Part shown: positions 11,640 through 23,145 of the stretch, in pieces
Position numbering within the stretch: the first letter of the stretch is position 1
How the letters are laid out: every line of letters starts with the position of its first letter
Assembly (NCBI GenBank): GCA_034509735.1
Contig: JACGWO010000011.1
Span: forward strand, 23,916,979-23,980,978
Direction: 5' to 3'
Origin: Sesamum alatum
Lineage: Eukaryota; Streptophyta; Magnoliopsida; Lamiales; Pedaliaceae
DNA: 64,000 nt
Translations under genes and position numbers: made by a program
The notes under the pieces: model-generated
Told to the model about the DNA's origin: nothing
Seen by the model: only the letters and a program-made list of their open reading frames with translations
Databases searched by the model: none

Positions 11640-11850
11640 AGGATATATATATATATATATATATATATTTTTCAGAATGTTCAATTTATAAATTTAGTGA
11701 CGAATTCAATATTGAGTTTGTATATAAAAGATTGTACTACTACTACTACCGCATATAGTAAAACAATCAAGCACAACCTTGTATAACTTAAAATTTCTGA
11801 AAATATATAGAGTTTATAAGCTTCCGTGCATAGCACGGGGTTCATGCTAG
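11640..11850 (+). mobile_element. Helitron 3' end with hairpin
   Basis: CCGTGCATAGCACGG (11824-11838) is a perfect 6-bp stem hairpin followed by a short spacer and CTAG (11847-11850) before a T, the diagnostic 3' structure of Helitrons. The same hairpin ends the large element at 60835. The 5' end is not clear; a (TA)n tract at about 11643-11668 may be near it. Confidence 0.6.
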
Positions 11851-11877
11851 TATATATATATATATATATATATACTA

Positions 11878-12156
11878 TCTATACTATTATAGAAGAAACC
11901 CCTTTTTTACTCATAAATGGCGGTTAATAACACCATTGCACCATTTTTTTATAATGCCAAAAATAACCCTCAACTGATATGATAACTACTTTATTCAACT
12001 TTTTAAACTTTATATTAATTGATAAATTAGTTTTTTCTTTCTTTTTTTTTAATGTGACGTGTTAGTTTATATATTTTACTCTTATTTATAATATATTTTA
12101 AAGCGTAAAAAATTATTTAGCATATGCACGCAGGAACGGCGTGCCATGACGGCTAG
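11878..12156 (+). mobile_element. Non-autonomous Helitron, 279 bp, both ends visible
   Basis: Begins TCTATACTATTATAGAAGAA directly after an A and ends in a hairpin (GCACGC...GCGTGC, 12126-12144) plus CTAG (12153-12156) directly before a T. This is the expected TC...CTAG structure inserted at an AT dinucleotide. Minus-strand relatives lie at 16620-17144. It has no coding capacity and must have used a RepHel protein from elsewhere. Confidence 0.8.
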
Positions 12157-12426
12157 TGTATTAAGGGATAGCACCTCTATGGTGTCTCTCCCATTTTGGC
12201 CTTTTTTTTTATATTTATTTTTTTTCATTTGACTTCTCACTCCTCCATTATCTTTTTATAATTATTTTTTATTTTTATTCATCCTTTTTATCATAATATT
12301 ATTATAAATTTAATATTAACTTATTATTTTGTATATACTTTATCAAATAATAAAATTTTATAAATATTTTATTTTGAAAAATATTTAGAGAAGTTGCACA
12401 CACATAGGGTGTGCCAAAATTACTAG
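12157..12426 (+). mobile_element. Second Helitron-type 3' end, adjacent
   Basis: GCACACACATAGGGTGTGC (12396-12414) forms a 6-bp stem hairpin followed by CAAAATTA and CTAG (12423-12426) before a T. A likely 5' end is TCTCTCCCATTTTGG at about 12186, giving an element of about 240 bp, but the 5' end is less certain than the 3' end. Confidence 0.55.
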
Positions 12427-14653
12427 TATATATGATGTGTGATGCATGTAAAAGATTAAAGAAGAAGGGGTTTGAGTTTCTGGCAATAAAATAAAAGGGT
12501 AAATTACATCTTCTTAGGTTTAACATAATTACAAAAACTCCTTATTGTTTGAAATTTTCAAATATCTCCCTCAAATGAAAAATAATTATGTAGTACTAAA
12601 CGTTGATGTGTAAAAAGATACTTTATTCTTGTTGAATTTTTTATTCTTAAAAAAATAATTAAAAATATACAAAAATCGGAGAGTGTGCAAAATAAATAAT
12701 TCATAGAGAATATTAACTCATAAAATATTTTAGAAAATTTTAAAAAATATTGGACAATTTCCCACAAAAATTAAATAAAAATTTAATGAAATAAACCCAT
12801 TATTAAATGAATATTAAAATCAAAAAAATATTTATAATTTTTAAAATAATGAGATATATAATTCACCTACAATAAATGGGAGTAGTGTAGAACCAAGTCC
12901 AAAGAGACTCGAGTGCAGTAGTTGGTGAATTTATTTTGTAGGTGGAGGTGAGGCAGCTGCAGTTACGTTCCATCACAAGTACTCGTCTCTACTCTTTCAA
13001 AAAGTGAAAATAATAATTAAATGCTTCACCCACTTATAACTGTAATCAATCTGTCACTTTGTCCGTGTTCCAGTACAAGCACCATTCTCACAGCAGCTTA
13101 CTTTTACCTTTACTAGAAACCGTGACACGTAGTACATACGATGTAAGCATAATTTATAGTAATATTTTTATAATACACGGTATATATGTATAATTTTTAA
13201 TAATATTTTTATTTATTGAAATTTATAATTTTTTTCTAAATATCTTTTATTTTATTGAAATTCATAATTTATTCTTATATATTAAAATTCGCCGTTGCTT
13301 TACAACTTCACATAACAAAACTGTCTAATAAATTTTTCTAATGCATTAATTATTAACACATATTTTACTTAAATTAAATAAAAAATTAAAACTTTATACG
13401 GTATATTGATGACAACGATCATATATACATGTGCAACACAAATACTAATATATTATTTATATTCCAATTTAACAATAAATTTAAATAAAGTGGGAGTAAA
13501 TTTAATTTTGAGTACATGTTTGCATAGAATTAATTTTCTTAAGGAGCCTAATTGAATAGTTAATTCAATTACATGACTTGGGAAGTTGAAGGATATTTTT
13601 GGTATTATAATAATTTGGTGTAGTAGTATAAAAATTATCACTTTATGTCTATAAAACCCTTTACCTTTATAATAATATAAATATACATATAATAAAATTT
13701 TGTAATATATCTTGCTGATTAAAGATACAAGTAACTAATATTATTAAATGTTCTAGCTGATCTGGCAAGATCTCTTTTAGCTCGCATATTTTCTAGATGA
13801 TAAAATCCCACGAATAAGACCATCCTAACCGAACCCTAAATCTCTCATAACGTGCTCATATTGATAGGGATTCAAGTAATTAAACTCATCCCAGCAAGGC
13901 TACTCGTTTTCTCTCAGTTCTCTACACTTCTACGTGCATTTCCAGTGTCATTCTTTATATCTCAGTAACTCCACCTTCGAGTCACATAATTCATCTCACC
14001 AGACCTCACGTTTTCCACTTCAATTTTCATTATTTATTTCATCGAATCGTTACTAACTTAAACATTATACTATTAACCTACGATAGTTTTTGAATTTTCG
14101 AGAAGATCCTCCAAACCATATAGTACCATTGAATTCTGGTACGCATTAATAATTATTCAAAAATAAATAAATGAAAAATATACGCTTTTAGTCCCATATG
14201 ATTGAGGATTTAACATATTTAGTCCTCTACTTAATTTACGAAATCTTCAAAATGAATCAAAATTAGAAAAATTCGATACATTTAGTTCTTTGTTTTATTG
14301 GATTTATAAAACTAAATGTGTCGAGTTTTTTCAAATTGGAACCATTTTGAAAATTTCGTAAAGTATAGAATTGTGTAAAGTTTTAACAATTTTGGTGCCA
14401 TCTCAAAAATCTTGTGAAATATAAAATTAAAAGTGTTAAATTTTCTATCCAATACAACTAAAAGTGATATTTTGCTAAATATATCTTATATCCTCCAAAA
14501 ATTTAGTTGTGTACTTACCTACATATATGATGTCCTTCCAAATGTAAAAGTTTGGTAAGTAGAGCACTAAATTGACGTTGAAAGATGGGAAACTGAGCTG
14601 AGGCTTTTCCGTACACAGTGAGGATGGATAGATACGAGGAGATATATAGGGCC
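12427..14653. other. AT-rich intergenic sequence with repeat fragments
   Basis: 12497-12870 is a copy of the dispersed repeat described at 9840-10235. 13112-13440 is the second copy of the repeat at 3826-4015, with a CTAG (13112-13115) and stem-loop at its left edge like a minus-strand Helitron end. 13730-14100 has a less AT-rich, CT-rich character and could be a piece of an LTR, but no pair or coding motif supports that. I see no gene. Confidence 0.4.
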
Positions 14654-15046
14654 AACGGCCACGGTTTATTTAATATTATAATATTAAAAAAAAATTAAAA
14701 TATGTATAATAATAAAAATAGTGCAAGTCAAACTCAAAGAGATCGATTTCATTATTTTTTATTTTTTATTTTTTATAAAAGTTGAAGTCGAACTAAGAGA
14801 GTTTAACTTTCATTTTTTTTTATTTATAATTTTAATATTTAAATTTTAAGTTTAATGGCACCCATGTTAATTTTAATTTTACAATTTTCTTATTTTTAAT
14901 TTTAATTTTATATATAACAATTTTAATTTTAACTACTAATTTAAAAATTACACCCACCCAAAAATTTATATCTACACCAAAAAAGTTAAAATTTATTGAA
15001 AAAAATACAATCAACTATTACAATTATTATTATCTTCTACGACTCC

Positions 15047-15579
15047 TCATCGACGCATCAGCTTGTCTTGAATGACCCTCCATTTGTTGGTATTTTTGTC
15101 TATCCCGCGTTTGTGCCCAATCCATCTTGTTATGAATGCGTGATGTTTGGCTTCTATCAGGACGAATGATGCAACGCAGAGTAGTGTCATGAACCAACTC
15201 AAATTTTGGAACATCCCCTCCGCCATCAAAGGATGAAAAGCCTTAGACCATGTTCTCCTGTTAGCCATTAAATTGTAATAGTCCTTAACCATTGATGCGG
15301 CATTAATTCTACATGCAACGCATAGTTTTTGAGCATGCGAGCACGGATGCCGAATTAACTCCATTTGCCACATGAACATTCTCGTATAGCAATTTTGACG
15401 ACGTGAGTGTTGAATCCATGTCTAGTCTGACGCTTTGTTACGACTGACGCAGACTGTTGATGCTGGTTGTATCTCGTCACAGCATGTTCAACACTTTTTT
15501 CAAACCAACGTTGGAACAATTTGTATGCAAAGTCCGTGCACAGTTGGTTGTTACTTAACATGACACCACTCTTTGCCAC
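15047..15579 (-). pseudogene. MULE transposase C-terminal fragment with SWIM zinc finger
   Basis: Two overlapping minus-strand frames encode NTHVVKIAIRECSCGKW and then KWxMELIRHPCSHAQKLC, together a SWIM-type zinc finger (CxC...CxH), followed by YYNLMANRRTWSKAFHPL, the usual MULE C-terminal continuation. A frame change joins the two parts near 15370. The DDE catalytic core is absent, so this cannot be an active transposase. It lies inside the MULE at 14663-16486. Confidence 0.7.
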
Positions 15580-16193
15580 TCTTGATCGGATCGATGTCGG
15601 AATAGGCCATGTTCGTGAAATGCTTTCTCATCTTCCGATAGAGAATAGGCCCGATGAACAAGTAGCGCCACAAGATAATGCTCCGTCCACGTCCCCCAGA
15701 CAAATGAGAAGCAGTAGCAGAATGTCTACAAGTTCAGTTAGAGGTGATGATACTGTTGGAACAGATATAGCTTATTCATCCACAGTACACACACCTCTAC
15801 CTGTATATCAAGATTGCTACGTGCCTCAACCACCCCAACAAAGTGATTGGTTTGATAAAGCTCCATACATGCCAAGCAAACAAGCTTATTATGGACAGGT
15901 TGATCTTGGCCTTGCCACGAGTCAAACATATGCACCAGAGCTCACCAATTCTATTTCCATCATTTGGTACATATCGTGATTATGGGAAGTCTAGTTTTAC
16001 AACATCGTCAAGTCGGTTGCATATAAATATCGATAATGATGATAATGCGGAAGATGAGCCAATAGAAAATGTGGGTGAAGAAAATAAGAAGACCCTGACC
16101 CAACGACACATACGCACTTGTGGGATGGGGTTGGTCATTTTTAGGAATTGTAATTATTATAATAATTTATTTGGATTCAATATTTTGGTTTAA
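15560..16193 (+). pseudogene. Captured coding fragment, possibly plant mobile domain protein C-terminus
   Basis: A plus-strand frame from about 15560 runs through Ser/Pro/Gln-rich sequence (VGIGHVREMLSHLPIENRP, later VPQPPQQSDW) to about 15975, then a frame change continues to 16193 with an acidic tail (DNDDNAEDEPIENVGEEN) and TQRHIRTCGMG. The low-complexity tail ending in a CGMG/CGTGG-like motif resembles the C-termini of plant mobile domain proteins, which MULEs are known to carry. That identification is an inference from pattern; the alternative is an unrelated host gene fragment. Frame breaks mark it as non-functional. Confidence 0.4.
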
Positions 16194-16495
16194 ATATAAT
16201 TTATTTTGGTGTAAATATAAATTTTTGAGTGTAATTTTTAATAATTAAAATATAAAAAATTGTAAAAATTGTTTAAAATTAAAATTTAAAATATATATAT
16301 ATATATAAGTCGAACTCATTGATATTTAAAAAAAAAAAAGAAGAGAAAGTCGAACTCAGAGAGTTCGACTTCAGCTTTTATAAAAAAGAATGGTGAAGTT
16401 GAGTTCGACTTGCACCATTTTGTTATTATACATATTTTAAAATTATTTTTATTATTATTTTTGATATTATAAAATTAAAGAAGCCTAACGGCCAC

Positions 16496-17429
16496 ACTAT
16501 TTACTACTTTCATTATTATTTATGAGAAAAAAATTGAGGAAGAAATGAATAAGATAAGAGAAGAGAGAAGTGGAAGAAGAGGGGAAGGGGGCACACTTAT
16601 ATATATATATATATATATATAGAGTTCTCGTGATACGTCGTCTCTGCGTACATATAAAATAATATTATATGCTTTAAAGTTATTGAATGTAAGAATATAC
16701 ATATAAACCAACATATTATATTTAAAAAAAGGAAAGAAAAGAAAAAAAAAACTAACTTTAGGAGTATTATCGACAAAATAAAAAATTGGTGTCGTGTCAT
16801 AAACCGTTATTTGTGAGTGAGAATGGCCTTTTTTTTATATATTAGTATAGATAAATAAATTATATTATTATAGCTATAAATATAGATAATCTAGCCGTCA
16901 TGGCACGCCGTCCCTACGTGTATATAAAATAATATTGCATGCTTTAAAGTTATTGTGAATAAGAAAATCTACATATTAATCAACACATTGCATTTAAAAA
17001 AATAAAGAAAGAAAGAATGAAATAAATAAAAAAAATGAAAACTAACTTAGGGGTACTATCGGTATAACAAAAAAATTGGTGTTGCGGTGTAAGTAACCGC
17101 CATTTATTAGTGAAAACGGGGTTTGTTTTATATAATAGTATAGATATATATTACCTCATAATTAGTCGTTGTGGTACGATATTTTTGCGCTATAAAATAT
17201 GTTATTATAAATAAAAGTAAAGTATATAAACTCATACCCTACATAAAAAAAAGCAAGAAAAGAAAATAAATTAATTTATCAGTTAATATAAAATTTGAAA
17301 GTTGAATAAGTTAATTATCTTATTTATTGAAAGGTATTATTGACTTTACAAAATATTGGTGCAACTGTAACACTAAATGTCGTTTGTGATTGTGAAGGAT
17401 TTTTCTTTTTATATTAGTATAAATAATAA
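16496..17429 (-). mobile_element. Row of three small Helitrons, head to tail
   Basis: Three related minus-strand units: about 16620-16851, 16891-17144 and about 17159-17422. The middle one is complete: 5' TCTATACTATTATATAAAA (ending at 17144) and 3' hairpin plus CTAG (16891-16894). The outer two keep the body (AACTTTAAAGCATG-type and ATTGGTGT.GTAATG-type blocks) but have mutated 3' ends. Spacers are 39 and 14 bases. Related to the plus-strand copy at 11878-12156. A (TA)n tract lies at about 16599-16620. Confidence 0.7.
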
Positions 17430-18240
17430 CAAAATACAAAATAAGTAGGAGTTGTGTGGGAAATTTTCAATACTTGGGTGTTGGGTGTTGGGAGTATGCA
17501 AACACTCTTTCTGAGTTATCCCATTCCATTTAAGTATGGTTACCCCTTCTCCATGTCACTTATTGCACCTATCTTGCCTTTCACATTCACACCTTTACTT
17601 AAAGGTGGGCGTCGGGTAGGGTTTTTTCAAGTCGGGTTCGGATAGTGTGAAATGAACTTGATCTCAAACCCGATTGAATTGGGTACCCGACAGGTTTGTG
17701 TAAATGGTCAATCGTGTTCGGGGTACTTAGCTATCTGCTTAATATGAGCAAAATCAAAATTATATAAAATAATAGAAAAGATATTTAATCATAAAACATT
17801 AATTAATTTGATCATATTATTTAATATGTGTATTTTTAAAAATTAAATAATATATATTTAATGGTTCGATTTGTTTGTAAATTTTTTTAGTCCTAAACCA
17901 AATTAAAAAGTGCAGTACGATTTTATTTTAAATTTTAAATTTCAATTTATCATTGTAATAAACGATTTGATTCGATTTAATTTGAGAGCTTTGAACGATT
18001 TTAATTTTTTTTTTCTCACCCTCTCCATATTTTCTCATGTTTAGAAGGTCATTTCAATTTAATCATAAATTTTTTATAATGTTCTGCTGTAATTTTAACA
18101 CTTCTTCATTATAAAATCTTCTCCGATAATATTTTAAGAATGTATTTAAATAAAGAATAAGTATTTTATTGATCTTTACATCTTTTTTCTATGAAAAGTA
18201 TTTTTTTTAAAAGAAAAAGCTTAGCCCCATAAATTACAAA
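17430..18240. other. AT-rich intergenic sequence
   Basis: About 17600-17735 contains GGTGGGCGTCGGGTAGGG and several CGGGTTCGG / ACCCGA motifs resembling subterminal repeats of a hAT element, but no opposite end is found. The remainder is AT-rich with no recognisable feature. Confidence 0.35.
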
Positions 18241-19308
18241 GGGCTAACTACACCGTCCTCTCCTAAAGTTCGATATAATTACACACAGACTGTGTTTGAG
18301 TTCAAACTTACATCTAATATCTATTAATTTTGTTCTCGTCTAACAAATAAATTCACCCGTTGATCAAAATTTACCAAATTAAAAACTGAAAAATAGATAT
18401 TTATCCTCGATTAATTTATTACTCATTTATTGCAACCTTTTCGTATGCATTAACGTGTGAAAATATATATGGGTATTTTAATTTTAAAAAGATTTGTTTG
18501 ACCTATACTAAATCACTCGAGCGTAAATATAAATTTTCATTTAATTATTTTGTTAATTAATAAATTTTGTGAAATTTGACAAATTAATGAATTTTTTTAG
18601 GGTTAAATACAGTTACCACCCATGAAGTATCTACTCTACATCAATTACACCCATAAAGTATTAAAACCTTCAAAAAAAATCATGTCCTTCTAACACCTTT
18701 AACTTTGAAGTGCAAAAAGTCTATTTTACCCTTACTAAAAATTATTTTATGAAAAAAAAATTAAAGGAATTTTTAAAATACCAATTTTTTAAGTTTTATC
18801 TAATTTTATTTCACTTGTTCATCGAGCATTTTTTATTTTTATAATTCTAAAATATTTGAAACTCATTTTATTTTAATTTCACTTATTTGTCGAACCAAAT
18901 TAAAAATAAATTTATACATTCATATAATTTCTACTTTTATATAATTACCATATATATAAATATATTTATTGTATATTTTCTTATTAGCTCATGATCAGCA
19001 TTTTCGATTTTATTAATTGTATAATTATTTAAGTAAATATATAAATATATATATATACATATGCAAGTATAAATTTATTTTTTAATTTGATTTAACAAAT
19101 AAGGGAAATTAAAATAAAATGAACTTCAAGTAGTTTAGGATTACGAAAATAAAAAAAAAATCGATACTTTAAGTGGATAATTAATGTGAAGTAAATATTT
19201 CGGGGTGGTAATTGTATTAAACCTTTTTTTATTAAACAAAACTAATTTTAAACATACTAAATATAATTTTTTTAAATTACAAAGAATTTATGCGAAATTA
19301 TAATAAAC
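18241..19308. mobile_element. Family A MITE interrupted by another MITE
   Basis: The left part (18241-18599, starting GGGCTAACTACACCGTCC) and the right part (19224-19308, CATACTAAATATAATTTTTT) align in order with the unbroken family A copies at 21813-22390 and 35367-35917. The gap is exactly the family B element at 18600-19223. Confidence 0.65.
18600..19223. mobile_element. Long-TIR MITE, family B, nested in family A
   Basis: Starts GGGTTAAATACAGTTACCAC and ends with the inverted partner (GGTTTAATACAATTACCACC on the other strand). Flanks share the 8-mer TTTTTTTA (18592-18599, 19224-19231). The inverted similarity extends inward through ATGTCCTTCTAACACC and ACCCTTACTAAAAATTA. No ORF of note. 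Confidence 0.75.
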
Positions 19309-19566
19309 ATTATGGAAGCACAATATAATTATCCCAATTAGAAAATATCTGTGGTCTCATCTCATGTTTATCTACCCACTCCCACAGTGAATAAAACAAA
19401 ATATCACCACAAAAATCAACCACTCGCATCACCTTTTTCTCCACCGTAACCATTTTATGAAAAATACTCCCAAACACTGTCCAGTGTCCAGTGTCCCCCA
19501 CCCCACCATTATTTATACTTCCAAAGCTCGGCTCACTCACTCTCCATTTCTATTCCTTCTCCAAAA
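19309..19566 (+). promoter_or_regulatory. Promoter and leader of the aspartyl protease gene
   Basis: Less AT-rich than its surroundings and CT/CA-rich towards the gene. CATTATTTATAC at about 19505-19516 is the best TATA-like motif, 51-62 bases before the ATG, which would imply a short leader. This is a weak call. Confidence 0.35.
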
Positions 19567-21000
19567 ATGGGCGCAAGAAGACCCATTTCCTTTCCCTTTC
19601 TCCTCTCCCTCTTCCTCACCGTTTCTCTCTCCTCCGCCGCTCCTCTCCAATATCAAACCCTCGTTCTCACCTCCCTCCCCAAGCCCCAAGCCTTCTCATG
19701 GGCAACCCAGCAAGATTCTGAAACCCATCTTCAACCCCAATCCCAAACTACTCTCTCCGTCGACTTGCACCATGTCGACAATCTTTCTCCTGATTTCAAC
19801 TCAACCCCTGAATCCCTCTTCAAGCTCCGTCTCCGACGTGACGCCATTAGAGTCAAAGCCCTTTCCACAATTGCCGCCGTTAGTCAAACGAACGTCTCCG
19901 GCCAACCTCGAGCTTCGGGTGATTTCAGCAGCTCCGTGATTTCCGGGCTTGCGCAGGGGAGTGGCGAGTACTTCACGCGCATTGGGATAGGGACTCCGGC
20001 TAAGTATGTTTACATGGTGCTTGACACCGGGAGCGATGTCGTTTGGGTCCAGTGCTCCCCGTGCAAGAAATGCTACTCCCAGACCGACCCGGTTTTCAAC
20101 CCCAAAGCATCGACGTCCTTCTTAGGAGTTTCCTGTGGATCCCCTCTCTGCCGCCGTCTGGATTCGCCAGGATGCAACAACCGACAGAAATGTCTTTACC
20201 AGGTCTCTTACGGGGATGGTTCGTTTACCGTCGGAGAGTTTTCAACTGAGACGTTGACGTTTAGGAGGACGAAGGTGAGTAACGTTGCCCTTGGCTGCGG
20301 ACACGATAATGAGGGTTTGTTCGTCGGGGCCGCCGGTTTATTAGGCCTCGGCCGTGGGAAATTGTCTTTTCCTACTCAGGCCGGTAGTCGATTCGGGGGA
20401 AAATTCTCCTACTGTTTGGTGGACCGGTCGGCTTCCTCTAAGCCATCTTCCATGGTGTTCGGCGAATCAGCCGTCTCGAGAAATGCGGTTTTTACGCCAT
20501 TGCTGACGAATCCGAAGCTCGACACGTTTTACTACGTCGGACTAAACGGCATTTCAGTCGGCGGAGTCCGTGTCCCGGCCATTACGCCGTCGCTTTTCAA
20601 GATGGACCAGATGGGCAGCGGTGGAGTAATAGTGGATTCAGGCACGTCCGTCACCCGTCTGACCCGACCCGCTTATGTAGCGTTGAGAGACGCTTTCCGG
20701 ACGGGTGCTTCGAACTTGAAGCGAGCCCCAGATTTCTCCCTTTTCGACACATGCTTCGATCTGTCGGGGAAGACGGAGGTGAAGGTGCCGACGGTGGTGC
20801 TACATTTCCAAGGGGCGGACGTGTCGCTACCGGCATCAAATTACTTGATTCCGGTGGACAGTGACGGGAAATTCTGCTTCGCATTTGCGGGCACAATGAG
20901 TGGGCTGTCGATCATCGGAAACATACAGCAGCAGGGTTTCCGGGTGGTGTTCGACCTGGCGAGTAACAGGGTGGGGTTCGCCCCAAGAGGCTGTGCTTAA
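19567..21000 (+). CDS. APF2: A1-family aspartyl protease, secreted, single exon
   Basis: 477 residues, intronless. The N-terminus is a signal peptide (hydrophobic core about residues 7-24, SFPFLLSLFLTVSLSS). A propeptide-like region to about 120 precedes SGEYFTRIGIGTP. Catalytic motifs are intact: DTGS at 153-156 and DSGTS at 357-361, with the flap YGDGS near 215-219. The Cys-rich segment after the first motif (VQCSPCKKCYSQ) and the terminal GFAPRGC are typical of atypical/nepenthesin-like plant aspartyl proteases, which act in the apoplast or secretory pathway. The best-remembered relative is Arabidopsis At1g01300 (APF2). Base composition is far more GC-rich than the flanks. AATAAA at 21256-21261 fits a polyadenylation signal. 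Substrate cannot be told from sequence. Confidence 0.95.
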   Translation: MGARRPISFPFLLSLFLTVSLSSAAPLQYQTLVLTSLPKPQAFSWATQQDSETHLQPQSQTTLSVDLHHVDNLSPDFNSTPESLFKLRLRRDAIRVKALSTIAAVSQTNVSGQPRASGDFSSSVISGLAQGSGEYFTRIGIGTPAKYVYMVLDTGSDVVWVQCSPCKKCYSQTDPVFNPKASTSFLGVSCGSPLCRRLDSPGCNNRQKCLYQVSYGDGSFTVGEFSTETLTFRRTKVSNVALGCGHDNEGLFVGAAGLLGLGRGKLSFPTQAGSRFGGKFSYCLVDRSASSKPSSMVFGESAVSRNAVFTPLLTNPKLDTFYYVGLNGISVGGVRVPAITPSLFKMDQMGSGGVIVDSGTSVTRLTRPAYVALRDAFRTGASNLKRAPDFSLFDTCFDLSGKTEVKVPTVVLHFQGADVSLPASNYLIPVDSDGKFCFAFAGTMSGLSIIGNIQQQGFRVVFDLASNRVGFAPRGCA

Positions 21001-21812
21001 GCTTTAAGCAAAGGGAAATGCTTTGAATGTGTTGAGTAGATGCTGCAAACTTTTTAGACTTTTGCTTTGATTGGAAATCCCGAAAAAGACGAGGAGAAAT
21101 TAGGAAGAAAGATGAGATTAAAGAAGAAGAAGAAGAGTAGTTAATTTTGTGTGTTGAATTATGAACCGAAAGGATAGCGGTATTATTATTGTAATGGGAA
21201 AGCAGAAAAGCAAAGATATCAAGTTTGTATTCAAAGTGGCAGAGGATTATGTCTTAATAAAACAGATTTCAATTGAACAAGTGGTAGTGTTTTTTTGTTT
21301 TTTTGTAATAATTTAAATTAACGATGAACTATTAATTTGAAAGTATAATAATATTTTTAAAGTGATCAATTACTATTACAATATTTACGTAGTATTCGAA
21401 CCTATCACCTTTTTATTGTGGGATTTTAATCTCACCATCCGGACAAAAAATTCTTTGTAAAATGTGGTAGTGTTAATGTTGTGGTGAGCAGCACATATAT
21501 CAATAATTATATAATGCATTGGATTTTTTTTGTTGATGCAAATACTATTTCATTGTCTACTCTACTTAATATGTGCACTAAAAATGATATTATGTATTTT
21601 ATTTAAATAAAATTTCTATAAAAATAATATTATGTATTTATTTAAATAAAAATTTTATAAATACAAAGTTAAAGTGTTGACATGCTTACTAAAACTGATA
21701 TTATATATTTCATTTAAGTAAAAATTTTACAAACACGAAGTTCAAAGTGTTGGGATCAACTTAGGTGAGGGTGAGGGTGAATTTATTTATAGTAATTTTT
21801 ATTCATGAATAA
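21001..21812. other. 3' UTR of the protease and AT-rich spacer
   Basis: Purine-rich 3' UTR to about 21280 with AATAAA at 21256. Beyond it the sequence is AT-rich; a short unit (GATATTATGTATTTxATTTAAATAAAA) recurs three times at about 21580-21735. No gene. Confidence 0.5.
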
Positions 21813-22390
21813 CGGTTAATTACACCGTTTTTTATTATCCCGATAATGTACTTAGGTTGCTGTAATTATGCTCTCCTCTCCTGAGGTTTGGTGTAATTAC
21901 ACGTAGATTTTTTGTGGTTTGAAAAATTATATATTGTATTCCTAAAGTTTGTTTCTGTCTAATAATTGGTCCCCCGTTAGTCAAAATTCGATGAATTGGT
22001 AGATATTAACAAAATAAATTGGATTAAAGGTAATATCTGCTATCGATTTACTTATTACTGACTTATTGTAGGTCAGACGAATTTTTTTATGACTAAACTA
22101 CCCTTATATATCGTCAAACGTTAATGCATGTGGGGGTTATATATTCACCGTTATAAGGATAATTTAATCATAAAAGATTTTTTTGGCCTGCATTAAATCA
22201 TCAACAAGTCAATCGAGGGTAAATACCGATTTTCATTCAGTTTTTTTGTTAATATCAATAAATTCGATTAATTTTAACTAATAGAGGAACCTATTTATTA
22301 GATAAAAACAAACCTGAAGAGCATTGAATGTAATTTTTTAAATCACAGGAGTTCTACGTGTAATTAAATCTAAGGAGTCCCTTCTTTTTT
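21813..22390. mobile_element. Family A MITE
   Basis: Ends are inverted copies of a GGTTAATTACACC...TGGTGTAATTACACG type sequence, and the whole interior aligns with 35367-35917: GGTCC.CGTTAGT, TTATTGTAGGTC.GACGAAT, AGGGTAATTTAGTCATAAAA, and their inverted partners. No coding capacity. Confidence 0.65.
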
Positions 22391-23145
22391 TATATCGACT
22401 ATTATATAAAACTGACATGCTACGGTAGTGGGATTTTTATCAATTAAAGAAATACTTGTTTGTGGAAAAGCAATAAATATTCTGTATGTCGGATACATTA
22501 ATCTCGGACTATTTATATTGATATTAAATAATTACGAGTTGTATTTATAGTTTATTTGGAGAAATTATATTCAGATAACGTACATATGCTGATCATTTAA
22601 CCAATAATAGTTGAATGAGAGAAAATTCTTGCTCAAACAAAATTTGATCGAGCAAATGTTTTACATTTGCGATTTAATTGATTATTTTTTTCTTAATAAT
22701 GCACCAATCACACGATAAGTATATTACATTTATCATTTAATTAATTCAAGTTTTGATCAAATTAGGACCGGACCGGAATTTTTCGTTAATAAACTTGTAC
22801 AGGATTGATAGAACATTTTTTGGTTGAGGGATTTTGTACGGTTTTATATTATTTTATTTAATAAGCAGTAAAGTTAATGAGCGGTCCGGTGCCTACACTT
22901 ATACTTATCCGTCCAACATTTACTAGGTTTAGGTAGGTGGAGAGTTGTGAAGTTGTCATTAATTTGTTGTTGTTAGGGCTACATATGCTACACCCACACC
23001 GCCTCTCCATTATTAACCAGTTTTATCTATTACACCACCACCCCTAATAATACAATTATATCAATCAATGAATTATAGCTGCTCACAATGAATATCATCA
23101 CTAACCTCCTTTCCTTGTCTCTTCCATTTCATTTTTTTTTTTTTT
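22391..23145. other. AT-rich intergenic sequence
   Basis: No gene, tRNA or complete repeat recognised. GGACCGGACCGG at 22766-22777 is a small GC-rich island. Confidence 0.4.

Larger units (their letters stand above)
14663..16486. mobile_element. Mutator-like element (MULE) with 9 bp target duplication
   Basis: Both flanks carry the identical 9-mer AACGGCCAC (14654-14662 and 16487-16495), the target duplication length typical of Mutator. The element starts GGTTTATTTAATATTATAAT and ends with its imperfect inverted partner; long TIRs of roughly 150 bases follow, including inverted copies of TATGTATAATAA, GTGCAAGTC and TATAAAAGTTGAAGTCGAACT motifs. The interior holds a transposase C-terminal fragment on the minus strand and an apparently unrelated fragment on the plus strand, so it is non-autonomous. 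Confidence 0.85.

Noticed and set aside
16520..16800. Two small minus-strand ORFs with membrane-like composition
   Set aside because: AT-rich translation of a (TA)n tract and Helitron sequence; hydrophobicity is a composition artefact.
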